From: Avibacterium gallinarum
Lineage (GTDB): Bacteria; Pseudomonadota; Gammaproteobacteria; Enterobacterales; Pasteurellaceae
Assembly: GCF_002921135.1 (NCBI RefSeq)
Contig: NZ_PQVJ01000019.1
Coordinates: 93,637-157,636, forward strand
DNA length: 64,000 bases
Direction: 5' to 3'
Shown here: piece after piece, positions 54,779 to 64,000 of the stretch
How positions within the stretch are numbered: position 1 is the first letter of the stretch
How the letters are laid out: each line of letters opens with the position of its first letter
Program-made: the position numbers and the translations under genes
Notes under the pieces: model-generated
Database searches by the model: none
Told to the model about the DNA's origin: nothing
Seen by the model: the letters and a program-made list of their open reading frames with translations, nothing else

Positions 54779-57193
54779 ATGAACGCCAGACGAACAAAAC
54801 AAAAAACCATGCCTGTTTTACCATTACGCGATGTGGTGGTTTTCCCATATATGGTTATGCCATTGTTTGTGGGACGCGAAAAATCCATCGCCAGTCTTGA
54901 AGAGGCAATGGAAAATGGCAAACAATTATTATTAGTTTCGCAAAAAGCAGCCGAGTTAGAACAGCCTACGGTGGACGATGTGTATGATGTCGGCACGGTG
55001 GCGAATATTATTCAATTACTCAACTTACCAGATGGCACAGTAAAAGTGCTAGTGGAAGGACAGCAACGTGCCAAAATTTCCCATTTAGAAGACAATGGGC
55101 GTTTCTTCGAGGCAAAAATTGAGTTAATGGATACCCAATTTGGCGATGAAACAGAATTAGAAGTGGCACAGAATACGGCACTGAAAGAGTTTGAAAAATA
55201 TATTGAACTCAACAAGAAAGTGCAGCCAGATGTGCTTTCCGCCTTGAAAAATATTGCAGATCCAGAGCGTTTAAGCGACACAATGGCAGCGCATATGCCG
55301 GTTTCAGTAGCGCGTAAGCAAGAAGTTTTAGGCATTGCAAATGTTGCTGAACGTTTTGAATATTTGCTTGGTTTAATGATTAACGAAGCAGGTATTTTAG
55401 AAGTTGAGAAACGTATTCGCGGCCGCGTGAAAAAACAAATGGAAAAAAGCCAGCGCGATTATTACCTTAACGAACAAATCAAAGCTATCCAAAAAGAGCT
55501 AGGTGAAACCGAAAGTACCGTTGATGAAGTAGAACAACTTCGTCAAAAAGTGGAAGAAGCCAAAATGCCAAAAGAGGCGAGAGAAAAAGTGGAAGCAGAA
55601 TTGCAGAAACTGAAAATGATGTCGCCAATGTCAGCAGAAGCAACAGTAGTGCGCAGCTACATTGATTGGATGTTGCAAGTGCCTTGGCACAAGCGCAGCA
55701 AAGTGAAAAAAGATATTGTTAAAGCGCAGGAAATTCTTGATGCGGATCATTATGGCTTAGAGCGCGTGAAAGATCGCATTTTGGAATATTTAGCGGTACA
55801 AAGCCGTTTAAATCAGCTTAAAGGGCCTATCCTTTGCTTAGTTGGGCCACCGGGGGTGGGGAAAACTTCCCTAGGACAATCTATTGCCAATGCCACAGGA
55901 CGTAAATATGTGCGTATGGCGCTAGGCGGCGTGCGTGATGAAGCGGAAATCCGTGGGCATCGCAAAACCTATATCGGCTCATTGCCTGGTAAATTGATCC
56001 AAAAAATGGCAAAAGTGGGGGTGAAAAATCCGCTATTTTTACTTGATGAGATCGACAAAATGGCATCGGATATGCGTGGTGATCCTGCCTCTGCGTTGTT
56101 AGAAGTGCTTGATCCAGAACAGAACTCTAACTTCAACGATCATTATTTAGAAGTGGATTATGATCTTTCTGATGTAATGTTTGTGGCAACCTCAAATTCT
56201 ATGAATATCCCAGGGCCGTTGCTTGATCGTATGGAAGTGATTCGTTTATCGGGCTATACGGAAGATGAAAAACTCAATATCGCCACACGCCATTTGCTTA
56301 ACAAACAAATTGAGCGTAACGGCTTGAAAAAAGGCGAGTTGAAAATCGAAGACAGTGCAATTTTAGATATTATCCGCTATTACACCCGTGAAGCGGGCGT
56401 GCGTGGTCTTGAACGTGAGATTTCTAAAATCTGCCGTAAAGCGGTGAAAAATTTACTGTTGAACCCGAAATTAAAATCGATCACGGTAAACAGCGATAAC
56501 CTGAACGAATATTTGGGCGTAAAACGCTTTGAGTTTGGTCGTGCAGATACACAAAACCGCGTGGGGGAAGTAACGGGCTTGGCGTGGACACAAGTAGGCG
56601 GTGATTTACTCACCATCGAAGCCACTTCTGTTATCGGTAAAGGCAAATTAACCTACACAGGGTCGCTAGGCGATGTGATGAAAGAATCCATTCAAGCAGC
56701 GATGACCGTGGTGCGTTCCCGTGCTGAAAAATTAGGCATTGCGCCTGATTTCCACGAAAAACGTGATATTCACATTCACGTTCCAGACGGTGCAACACCA
56801 AAAGATGGCCCAAGTGCAGGGATCGCAATGTGTACAGCCTTGGTTTCTTGCTTAACGGGAAATCCTGTGAAGTCTGAAGTGGCGATGACAGGGGAAATCA
56901 GCTTGCGTGGTAAAGTGTTGCCAATTGGTGGTTTGAAAGAGAAATTGCTCGCAGCGCACCGTGGCGGCATTAAAACAGTGATTATTCCAAAAGATAATGT
57001 AAAAGATTTGGAAGAAATCCCAGAGAATGCGAAAAACAGTTTAGATATTCGTCCAGTGGAAACCATTGATGAAGTACTAAGCATCGCCTTAGAAAATCCG
57101 CCAGAAGGGGTTGATTTTTCTCACTTGATTACAAAAGAAGAAAAAACAACGCCACGCCGTAAAAGTAAACGTGCGGAAAGTGCGGTGAATTAA
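54779..57193 (+). CDS. lon: ATP-dependent protease Lon
   Basis: An 804-residue protease. The N-terminal substrate-binding domain (about 1-300) is followed by the AAA+ module with Walker A G-P-P-G-V-G-K-T near residues 358-365. The protease domain has the catalytic serine in D-G-P-S-A-G-I-A-M near 681-689 and a lysine about 43 residues later. It degrades misfolded and regulatory proteins. The tail is basic (T-P-R-R-K-S-K-R) and its last codons contain an uptake signal. ppiD follows without a hupB gene between them, unlike E. coli. Confidence 0.97.
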   Translation: MNARRTKQKTMPVLPLRDVVVFPYMVMPLFVGREKSIASLEEAMENGKQLLLVSQKAAELEQPTVDDVYDVGTVANIIQLLNLPDGTVKVLVEGQQRAKISHLEDNGRFFEAKIELMDTQFGDETELEVAQNTALKEFEKYIELNKKVQPDVLSALKNIADPERLSDTMAAHMPVSVARKQEVLGIANVAERFEYLLGLMINEAGILEVEKRIRGRVKKQMEKSQRDYYLNEQIKAIQKELGETESTVDEVEQLRQKVEEAKMPKEAREKVEAELQKLKMMSPMSAEATVVRSYIDWMLQVPWHKRSKVKKDIVKAQEILDADHYGLERVKDRILEYLAVQSRLNQLKGPILCLVGPPGVGKTSLGQSIANATGRKYVRMALGGVRDEAEIRGHRKTYIGSLPGKLIQKMAKVGVKNPLFLLDEIDKMASDMRGDPASALLEVLDPEQNSNFNDHYLEVDYDLSDVMFVATSNSMNIPGPLLDRMEVIRLSGYTEDEKLNIATRHLLNKQIERNGLKKGELKIEDSAILDIIRYYTREAGVRGLEREISKICRKAVKNLLLNPKLKSITVNSDNLNEYLGVKRFEFGRADTQNRVGEVTGLAWTQVGGDLLTIEATSVIGKGKLTYTGSLGDVMKESIQAAMTVVRSRAEKLGIAPDFHEKRDIHIHVPDGATPKDGPSAGIAMCTALVSCLTGNPVKSEVAMTGEISLRGKVLPIGGLKEKLLAAHRGGIKTVIIPKDNVKDLEEIPENAKNSLDIRPVETIDEVLSIALENPPEGVDFSHLITKEEKTTPRRKSKRAESAVN

Positions 57194-57213
57194 TTGCAAG
57201 TTTTTTAATAATA

Positions 57214-57250
57214 AAGTCGGTAAAGAACAATCTTTGCCGACTTCTTTATT
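57214..57250 (+). terminator. lon terminator
   Basis: AAGTCGG/CCGACTT and AAAGA/TCTTT make one interrupted stem (57214-57226 with 57231-57243), followed by CTTTATTTTT. Confidence 0.85.
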
Positions 57251-57326
57251 TTTATGCTGGCAATCAAAGCACTTTCGATTATAATTCTCAGGATTTGTCT
57301 TAATCTTACATTTAAGGATAACTTCA

Positions 57327-59186
57327 ATGTTAATGGAAAAACTCAGCGATGCGTCAAACAGCATCTTGTGGAAGATTATTTTCGCACTAATTGTGGTTTC
57401 ATTTGTATTAAGTGGCGTGGCAGGCTATATGTTCACACGTGTTGATACTTCTGCAGCCAAAGTAAATGGTGAAGAAATTTCCCAACAAATTTTCTTAGAA
57501 CAATATAACCAAGAATATCAACGTTTTAGTGAACAGCTTGGGGCGCAATTTGCCGCAGTGGCGGATTCCCCAGAATTTGTGAATGGCTTACGTAGTTCAA
57601 TTTTAGATCGTTTAATTAACCAAGAACTCTTGCGTCAATATGCCGCGGAATTACAGTTAGACGTAAGTGATAGCCAAATTCAACAAGCTATCGTGACCAG
57701 CCCAATTTTCCAAAAAGACGGCAAATTTGATAACGCACTCTATCAACAAATGTTATCAAACAATGGGTTAAGCGGTGATCGATATGCACAATATTTACGC
57801 CAAGGATTAACCTTACAACAGCTTAATGACGGTATTGCGCGTTCTGCGTTTACCGTATCTAGCCAAAATGAACGTGTAGCCCAGCTATTTTTCCAACAGC
57901 GTGATGTCCGTTTGGCTGAGTTTCCTTTAGCGGCTACTGTCGCGCAACAACAGGTGAATGAAGAAGAAATTAGCGCTTACTATAATGCGAATAAAGCCGC
58001 ATTTGCCGTGCCTGAGTTGGTGAAAGTGCAATATCTTGATTTAACCCAACAAGCCGCGGAAAAAAATGTGAAGGTTACTGATGTAGAAATTGCGCAATAT
58101 TATCAAGATAACAAAGCGCAATATATGACTCAGCATTTGGCGCATATCCAACTGCCAACGGAGCAAGAAGCCCAAGCAGTTTATGCGGATTTACAAAAAG
58201 GCGAAAGCTTTGCGGCGTTAGCGAAACTTTATTCTAGCGACAAAATTTCTGGCGCAAATGGCGGGGATTTAGATTGGGTTGTGGCAGGAATGATGCCACC
58301 GCAATTTGAAGCCGCAGCGCGTGAATTAAAAGCAGGGGAATATAGCCAGCCAGTTAAAGTAGATAACGCTTACCATATCATCAAAGTGGAAGATGAAAAA
58401 TTCCTGCCATTAGAACAAGTGAAAAACGATATTGCTGCCAAACTTCGTAGCGAATTAAGCGCGAAAGAATTCTACGCAATGGAAAAACAAGCCAATGAGA
58501 AAGCCTTTGAGCAGCCAGATTCGTTACAAGCAGCAGCACAAGCGGCGGGCGTTAGTGTACAAGAAACAGGTTATTTCTCACGCAACGATATTCCAGCTGC
58601 TCTTAATTATGGCAATGTGGTTTCTGCATTATTTGATTCTGAATTAACTCAAGACGGGACAAACTCAGAAGCCATCAATGTGGGTGATCAGCATTCTTTG
58701 ATTGTTCGTGTGGTGGAACATAAACCAGAAGGTGTGAAAACACTTGATGAAGCAAAAAATGAAATTGCTCAATATTTAAAACAGCAAAAAGCGGAAAAAA
58801 TTGTGTTAGCTCAAGCTGAAAAAGTGGCGCAAGCGCTAAATGAAAATAGCAATGCTGCTCTGCCAAATGGCATTAAATTCGGCGAGAAAGCGCAATGGGT
58901 TTATGCTGAAAATAAAAATCCACAATTGCGTGATGTGATCTTCGCAATGAAAAAAGACACTGACAAACCTGTTTATACCGCAGCGAAGAATGGCGATAAT
59001 AGCATTGTGGTGATTGAACTTGCTAATGTTAAAGACGGTGAGTTAAACGCAGAACAGCTTAAACAGTTTGACGCACAACTAAAACAAGCACAGCAAGTAG
59101 AGCTACAACAAGCGTTATTACAAGCGTTACGTGCGAAAGCAAAAATTGAAATTAACCAAGACTTTTTAGCTCAGCAAGAGCAATAA
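57327..59186 (+). CDS. ppiD: periplasmic folding chaperone PpiD
   Basis: A 619-residue inner-membrane-anchored chaperone. A short cytoplasmic start and one membrane segment (about 16-36) are followed by a SurA-like N domain. A parvulin-type domain near residues 268-355 includes G-E-S-F-A-A-L-A-K-L-Y-S-S-D and G-G-D-L-D-W. A helical C-terminal part follows. It works with the Sec translocon on proteins entering the periplasm and would meet the unfolded adhesin and BAM substrates. AAGGATAA precedes the ATG; a second ATG six bases on is possible. Confidence 0.95.
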   Translation: MLMEKLSDASNSILWKIIFALIVVSFVLSGVAGYMFTRVDTSAAKVNGEEISQQIFLEQYNQEYQRFSEQLGAQFAAVADSPEFVNGLRSSILDRLINQELLRQYAAELQLDVSDSQIQQAIVTSPIFQKDGKFDNALYQQMLSNNGLSGDRYAQYLRQGLTLQQLNDGIARSAFTVSSQNERVAQLFFQQRDVRLAEFPLAATVAQQQVNEEEISAYYNANKAAFAVPELVKVQYLDLTQQAAEKNVKVTDVEIAQYYQDNKAQYMTQHLAHIQLPTEQEAQAVYADLQKGESFAALAKLYSSDKISGANGGDLDWVVAGMMPPQFEAAARELKAGEYSQPVKVDNAYHIIKVEDEKFLPLEQVKNDIAAKLRSELSAKEFYAMEKQANEKAFEQPDSLQAAAQAAGVSVQETGYFSRNDIPAALNYGNVVSALFDSELTQDGTNSEAINVGDQHSLIVRVVEHKPEGVKTLDEAKNEIAQYLKQQKAEKIVLAQAEKVAQALNENSNAALPNGIKFGEKAQWVYAENKNPQLRDVIFAMKKDTDKPVYTAAKNGDNSIVVIELANVKDGELNAEQLKQFDAQLKQAQQVELQQALLQALRAKAKIEINQDFLAQQEQ

Positions 59187-59207
59187 TTCTCAGCATCAAA
59201 ATTAAAG

Positions 59208-59239
59208 CGGCAATTTGTGATGACAGATTGCCGTTTTTT
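59208..59239 (+). terminator. ppiD terminator
   Basis: CGGCAAT/ATTGCCG stem (59208-59214 and 59227-59233) followed by T6. Confidence 0.9.
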
Positions 59240-59390
59240 ATTGGCTTTTAAAAAATTCGCTAGTTTTTCACCGCACTTTGTGGTATAAAGTGTGGCGTTA
59301 TTTTGGCTAGAATTAGAAAGCAATTTTTATTTTAGACAAAATAATTTCAAACTTAATTTTTAACAATAAATCACACACATATCGCACGGA

Positions 59391-59442
59391 TAAATCGGGG
59401 TGCCAAACGGTCGATTTATTTGGTATGTGGAGGCTAAACCCC
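59391..59442 (+). promoter_or_regulatory. rpsB autoregulatory (S2-type) leader
   Basis: Before rpsB, TGCCAAA (59401-59407) pairs with TTTGGTA (59419-59425), and GGGG (59397-59400) with CCCC (59439-59442). A competing pairing TAAATCG (59391-59397) with CGATTTA (59412-59418) would make a pseudoknot or alternative fold. Gammaproteobacterial rpsB leaders bind S2 for feedback control; the match here is by structure and place. Confidence 0.7.
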
Positions 59443-59461
59443 AAACAAAAGGAAAATTATT

Positions 59462-60190
59462 ATGGCACAAGTTTCAATGCGCGAAATGCTACAAGCTGGC
59501 GTTCACTTCGGTCACCAAACTCGTTACTGGAACCCAAAAATGAAACCATTCATTTTCGGACCACGCAACGGCGTTCATATCATCAACCTTGAAAAAACTG
59601 TTCCAATGTTCAATGCTGCATTAGCAGAATTAACTCGCATTGCAGGCAACAACGGTAAAATCTTATTTGTTGGTACAAAACGTGCAGCAAGTGAAGCAGT
59701 GAAAGCAGCAGCATTAGACTGTCAGCAATACTATGTAAATCACCGTTGGTTAGGTGGTATGTTGACTAACTGGAAAACAGTACGTCAATCAATCAAACGC
59801 TTAAAAGATTTAGAAACTCAATCTCAAGATGGTACTTTCGACAAATTAACTAAGAAAGAAGCATTAATGCGTAGCCGTGAGATGGAAAAACTTGAATTAA
59901 GCCTTGGCGGTATCAAAGATATGGCGGGGCTTCCTGATGCATTATTTGTTATCGGTGCAGATCACGAACACATCGCAATCAAAGAAGCAAATAACCTTGG
60001 TATTCCAGTATTTGCAGTGGTTGATACAAACTCTGCTCCAGACGGTGTTGATTTTGTTATCCCAGGTAACGATGATGCAGCGCGTGCAATTCAACTATAT
60101 CTTGCAGCAGCAGCGGCAGCAGTAAAAGAAGGTCGCCAACAAGAAGTGGTAGCCGAAGAGAAATTTGCTGAAGCAGAAGCAGCTGAATAA
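59462..60190 (+). CDS. rpsB: 30S ribosomal protein S2
   Basis: A 242-residue protein of normal length. It begins [18 protein letters not shown] and carries family segments [10 protein letters not shown] near residues 94-103 and P-D-A-L-F-V-I-G near 158-165. It is among the last proteins to join the small subunit. It heads the rpsB-tsf unit; expression of both probably depends on its structured leader. Confidence 0.98.
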   Translation: MAQVSMREMLQAGVHFGHQTRYWNPKMKPFIFGPRNGVHIINLEKTVPMFNAALAELTRIAGNNGKILFVGTKRAASEAVKAAALDCQQYYVNHRWLGGMLTNWKTVRQSIKRLKDLETQSQDGTFDKLTKKEALMRSREMEKLELSLGGIKDMAGLPDALFVIGADHEHIAIKEANNLGIPVFAVVDTNSAPDGVDFVIPGNDDAARAIQLYLAAAAAAVKEGRQQEVVAEEKFAEAEAAE

Positions 60191-60207
60191 TTCAGGTGAA
60201 TGCGGCG

Positions 60208-60252
60208 AAAGCCCTTATTAATCACAACGATTAATTGGTTAGCAGGGGGCTT
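60208..60252 (+). terminator. hairpin between rpsB and tsf (attenuator)
   Basis: Inner stem ATTAATC/GATTAAT (60217-60223 and 60229-60235) lies within outer AAGCCC/GGGCTT (60209-60214 and 60247-60252), followed downstream by CTTTTTTAC. In E. coli a partial terminator separates these genes; the same function is likely here. Confidence 0.6.
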
Positions 60253-60321
60253 ATGTTCTCTGCTTTTTTACATAAGTGCGGTCAAAAATCGCATCAAATT
60301 TTGTGGATAGAGGATTTTAAA

Positions 60322-61167
60322 ATGGCTGAAATTACAGCATCTTTAGTAAAAGAACTTCGTGATCGTACCGGCGCAGGTATGATGGAATGTAAAAAAGCAT
60401 TAGTAGAAGCAAACGGTGATATCGAATTAGCGATTGATAATATGCGTAAATCAGGTCAAGCAAAAGCGGCGAAAAAAGCAGGCCGTGTTGCTGCTGAAGG
60501 TGTTATCATCGCGCGTGTTGCTGGCGACTACGGTGTAATGATCGAAATGAACTGTGAAACTGACTTCGTAGCAAAAGACGCTGGTTTCTTAGGCTTAGCG
60601 AATGAAGTGGCAGATTACGCATTAAACAACAAAGGCGTAACTATCGAAGCATTACAAGCTGAATTTGAAGAAAAACGTGCTGCATTAGTGGCAAAAATCG
60701 GTGAGAATATGACAATCCGCCGTGTGGGTTCAGTACAAGCACCTGTAGTAGGTTCATACTTACACGGTGCGAAAATTGGTGTATTAGTGGGCGCAGTAAA
60801 CGCTGATGAAGAATTAGTGAAACACGTTGCAATGCACGTTGCAGCAAGCCGTCCAGAATATGTAAATCCAAGCGATGTACCTGCAGACGTAGTAGAACAC
60901 GAGCGTCAAATCCAAGTGGATATCGCAATGCAATCTGGTAAACCACGCGAAATCGCTGAGAAAATGGTTGAAGGTCGTATGAAGAAATTCACTGGTGAAG
61001 TATCTTTAACTGGCCAACCTTTCGTAATGGATCCTTCTAAATCAGTAGGTGAATTATTAAAAGAGAAAGGCGCAGAAGTGGTTTCATTCTTACGCTTTGA
61101 AGTGGGCGAAGGTATCGAAAAAGTTGAAACTGACTTCGCTGCAGAAGTTGCGGCAATGACTAAATAA
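60322..61167 (+). CDS. tsf: elongation factor Ts
   Basis: A 281-residue guanine-nucleotide exchange factor for EF-Tu. The ATG at 60322 follows AGAGGAT; the open frame back to 60235 crosses the attenuator and an uptake signal and is rejected. The N-terminal domain has [13 protein letters not shown] near residues 12-24, and the contact motif M-N-C-E-T-D-F-V-A near 76-84 inserts into EF-Tu. It is the normal partner of rpsB. Confidence 0.98.
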   Translation: MAEITASLVKELRDRTGAGMMECKKALVEANGDIELAIDNMRKSGQAKAAKKAGRVAAEGVIIARVAGDYGVMIEMNCETDFVAKDAGFLGLANEVADYALNNKGVTIEALQAEFEEKRAALVAKIGENMTIRRVGSVQAPVVGSYLHGAKIGVLVGAVNADEELVKHVAMHVAASRPEYVNPSDVPADVVEHERQIQVDIAMQSGKPREIAEKMVEGRMKKFTGEVSLTGQPFVMDPSKSVGELLKEKGAEVVSFLRFEVGEGIEKVETDFAAEVAAMTK

Positions 61168-61189
61168 TCATTGTAAAACCATAAAATAG

Positions 61190-61219
61190 AAAAGCAGATC
61201 TTTTGAGATCTGCTTTTTT
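61190..61219 (+). terminator. tsf terminator
   Basis: A 12-bp stem AAAAGCAGATCT/AGATCTGCTTTT (61190-61201 and 61206-61217) with four-base loop and T tail. Confidence 0.95.
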
Positions 61220-61314
61220 ATTGGGGAATATAATCTGTAAGATTACTATTTATTCAAATTAATTGATTAATTATTCATTTTAAACTATGCTATCCTCACT
61301 TTTGGAAAATTTAA

Positions 61315-62526
<1,212 letters not shown>

Positions 62527-62543
62527 TAGATTGTATTACAAAG

Positions 62544-62572
62544 AAAAACCTCGCATTTGGCGAGGTTTTTTA
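62544..62572. terminator. bidirectional terminator between argD and rho
   Basis: An 11-bp stem AAAAACCTCGC/GCGAGGTTTTT (62544-62554 and 62560-62570) with T/A tails on both strands, between converging genes. Confidence 0.93.
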
Positions 62573-62577
62573 TGGGC

Positions 62578-63840
62578 TTAAGAACGCTTCATAATCTCGA
62601 AAAACTCTTCGTTGGTTTTGGCAACGGCGAGTTTATCAATAAGGAATTCCATTGCTTCCACTTCCCCCATTGGATTAAGGATTTTGCGTAGAATCCACAT
62701 TTTTTGTAGTTCGTCTGGGGTGGTGAGTAAATCTTCTTTACGTGTGCCTGAACGGTTAAAGTCAATGGCTGGGAACACACGTTTTTCAGCGATTTTACGC
62801 GAAAGATGTAGCTCCATATTCCCCGTTCCTTTAAATTCTTCAAAGATCACTTCATCCATTTTTGACCCTGTATCCACAAGTGCGGTTGCAATAATGGTTA
62901 AACTTCCGCCTTCTTCCACGTTACGCGCTGCACCAAAGAAACGTTTTGGACGATGTAACGCATTGGCATCTACACCACCAGAAAGGATTTTACCTGAAGC
63001 AGGGGTTACGGTGTTATAAGCTCGGGCAAGACGCGTGATACTATCTAATAAAATCACTACATCTTTTTTATGTTCAACTAAACGTTTTGCCTTTTCGATA
63101 ACCATTTCAGCAACTTGAACGTGACGCGAGGCGGGTTCATCAAAGGTTGAAGCAATCACTTCGCCTTTTACCGAGCGCTGCATCTCGGTTACTTCTTCTG
63201 GACGTTCGTCAATTAATAACACGATAAGCACACATTCTGGATAGTTATGGGTAATGCTCTGTGCAATGTTTTGTAGCAACATTGTTTTCCCCGCTTTTGG
63301 TGGGGCAACAATCAAGCCACGTTGTCCTTTCCCGATAGGAGAGGCTAAATCTAAAATACGCGCGGTTAAATCTTCTGTTGAGCCATTACCACGTTCCATT
63401 CTTAAACGTGAATTGGCGTGAAGTGGGGTTAAATTTTCAAATAAAATTTTGCTGCGTGAAACCTCAGGTTTGTCATCATTAACTTGATCCACTTTTAGCA
63501 AAGCAAAATAACGTTCCCCTTCTTTTGGAGGACGAATTTTCCCTTCGATTTTATCCCCAGTTTGTAAATTGAAACGGCGAATTTGGCTTGGAGAAACATA
63601 GATATCATCAGGGCCAGCAAGGTAGGAACTGTCAGCGGAACGTAAGAAACCAAAGCCATCAGGCAGGATTTCTAACACACCACCACCGAAAATATCCTCA
63701 CCGCTTTTGGCGTGTTGTTTTAGGATTGCGAAAACAATATCTTGCTTGCGTAAACGGGCTAGATTTTCTAAACCCATTTGTTCTTCACCGAGTTTTACCA
63801 GCTCGGAAACAGGCATATTTTTAAGTTCTGTTAAATGCAT
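62578..63840 (-). CDS. rho: transcription termination factor Rho
   Basis: A 420-residue hexameric RNA helicase. The N-terminal part has the helical [14 protein letters not shown] and the cold-shock-like RNA-binding fold (G-F-G-F-L-R near residues 62-67). The ATPase domain holds P-loop A-P-P-K-A-G-K-T near 179-186 and the Walker B I-L-L-D-S-I-T-R near 262-269. It ends untranslated transcripts genome-wide. The leader upstream (63841-64000) is AT-rich and closes at a hairpin at the window edge. Confidence 0.98.
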   Translation of the reverse strand: MHLTELKNMPVSELVKLGEEQMGLENLARLRKQDIVFAILKQHAKSGEDIFGGGVLEILPDGFGFLRSADSSYLAGPDDIYVSPSQIRRFNLQTGDKIEGKIRPPKEGERYFALLKVDQVNDDKPEVSRSKILFENLTPLHANSRLRMERGNGSTEDLTARILDLASPIGKGQRGLIVAPPKAGKTMLLQNIAQSITHNYPECVLIVLLIDERPEEVTEMQRSVKGEVIASTFDEPASRHVQVAEMVIEKAKRLVEHKKDVVILLDSITRLARAYNTVTPASGKILSGGVDANALHRPKRFFGAARNVEEGGSLTIIATALVDTGSKMDEVIFEEFKGTGNMELHLSRKIAEKRVFPAIDFNRSGTRKEDLLTTPDELQKMWILRKILNPMGEVEAMEFLIDKLAVAKTNEEFFEIMKRS

Positions 63841-63964
63841 AATAATTTGAAATGTTGGTTAGATTGGAAAATGAATTTGTAATGAAGATGTTTGAACATA
63901 GAATGGGCGTAAAGTTACCATTAAATAGCGGTGATGTCTAGAAAATAAAGGGGTAAATAATAAA

Positions 63965-64000
63965 AAAATTGGCTAGTAATATTAATGCTAGCCAATTTTT
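63965..64000. terminator. bidirectional terminator at the right edge
   Basis: A 12-bp stem AAAATTGGCTAG/CTAGCCAATTTT (63965-63976 and 63988-63999) with A- and T-rich flanks. It lies upstream of rho on its strand, so it probably ends a gene beyond the window. Confidence 0.8.

Noticed and set aside
60235..60321. N-terminal extension of EF-Ts
   Set aside because: It would translate through the rpsB-tsf hairpin and an uptake signal; the known EF-Ts start M-A-E-I-T lies at 60322 with its own ribosome site.

Overview
The window is a chromosomal segment from a member of the Pasteurellaceae. The strongest evidence is the dense scatter of the Haemophilus-type DNA uptake signal AAGTGCGGT or its complement: about 49 exact copies counted by eye, roughly one per 1.3 kb. 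AT-rich composition and gene sets such as the fused glutathione gene gshAB and the iscRSUA-hscBA-fdx cluster agree. adhE and a mannose-family PTS operon, which I recall as absent from H. influenzae Rd, point to a relative such as Avibacterium, Aggregatibacter or Pasteurella. The genus is not resolved.

Layout. 1-2.2 kb: a cut-off YhcG-type PD-(D/E)XK nuclease gene, a glutaredoxin-like gene and glyQ. 2.4-8.0 kb: one very large trimeric autotransporter adhesin, followed by about 690 bp of AT-rich gene-free DNA. 8.7-10.9 kb: p-aminobenzoate genes pabC-pabB, divergent from pabA. 11-17.8 kb: dps, adhE, a frameshifted membrane-protein gene, a pirin, a zinc metallopeptidase and a BON-LysM protein. 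18-21.3 kb: tig-clpP-clpX. 21.4-25.6 kb: rluC divergent from rne. 25.8-28.8 kb: tRNA-Ser(UGA), a small membrane-protein gene, aspA and a HAD phosphatase. 29-32.1 kb: a mannose-family PTS operon plus a small membrane-protein gene. 32.3-41.9 kb: gshAB, the isc iron-sulfur operon read right to left, trmJ, and divergent suhB. 42-49.4 kb: sodA, maeB, rsuA-bcr, a CueR-like regulator and an eptA-type phosphoethanolamine transferase. 49.4-54.5 kb: bcp, dapA-bamC, rlmJ and gor. 54.8-62.5 kb: lon, ppiD, rpsB-tsf and argD. 62.6-63.8 kb: rho.

Most of the window is housekeeping. Protein quality control is well represented (tig, clpPX, lon, ppiD, hscBA), as are oxidative-stress and thiol functions (dps, sodA, bcp, gor, gshAB) and mixed-acid or anaerobic metabolism (adhE, aspA, maeB). 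Several control sites are readable: CRP-like sites before adhE, aspA and the PTS operon; an IscR type-1 operator over the iscR promoter; a sigma-32-like promoter before lon; an S2-type leader before rpsB; and an FNR-like box before sodA. Many intergenic terminators are built from two inverted uptake signals.

The accessory candidates are the adhesin locus, which is internally duplicated and lies in the longest uptake-signal-free stretch, the YhcG-type nuclease at the left edge, and the frameshifted membrane-protein gene. I found no CRISPR array, prophage, insertion sequence or convincing new multi-gene system.
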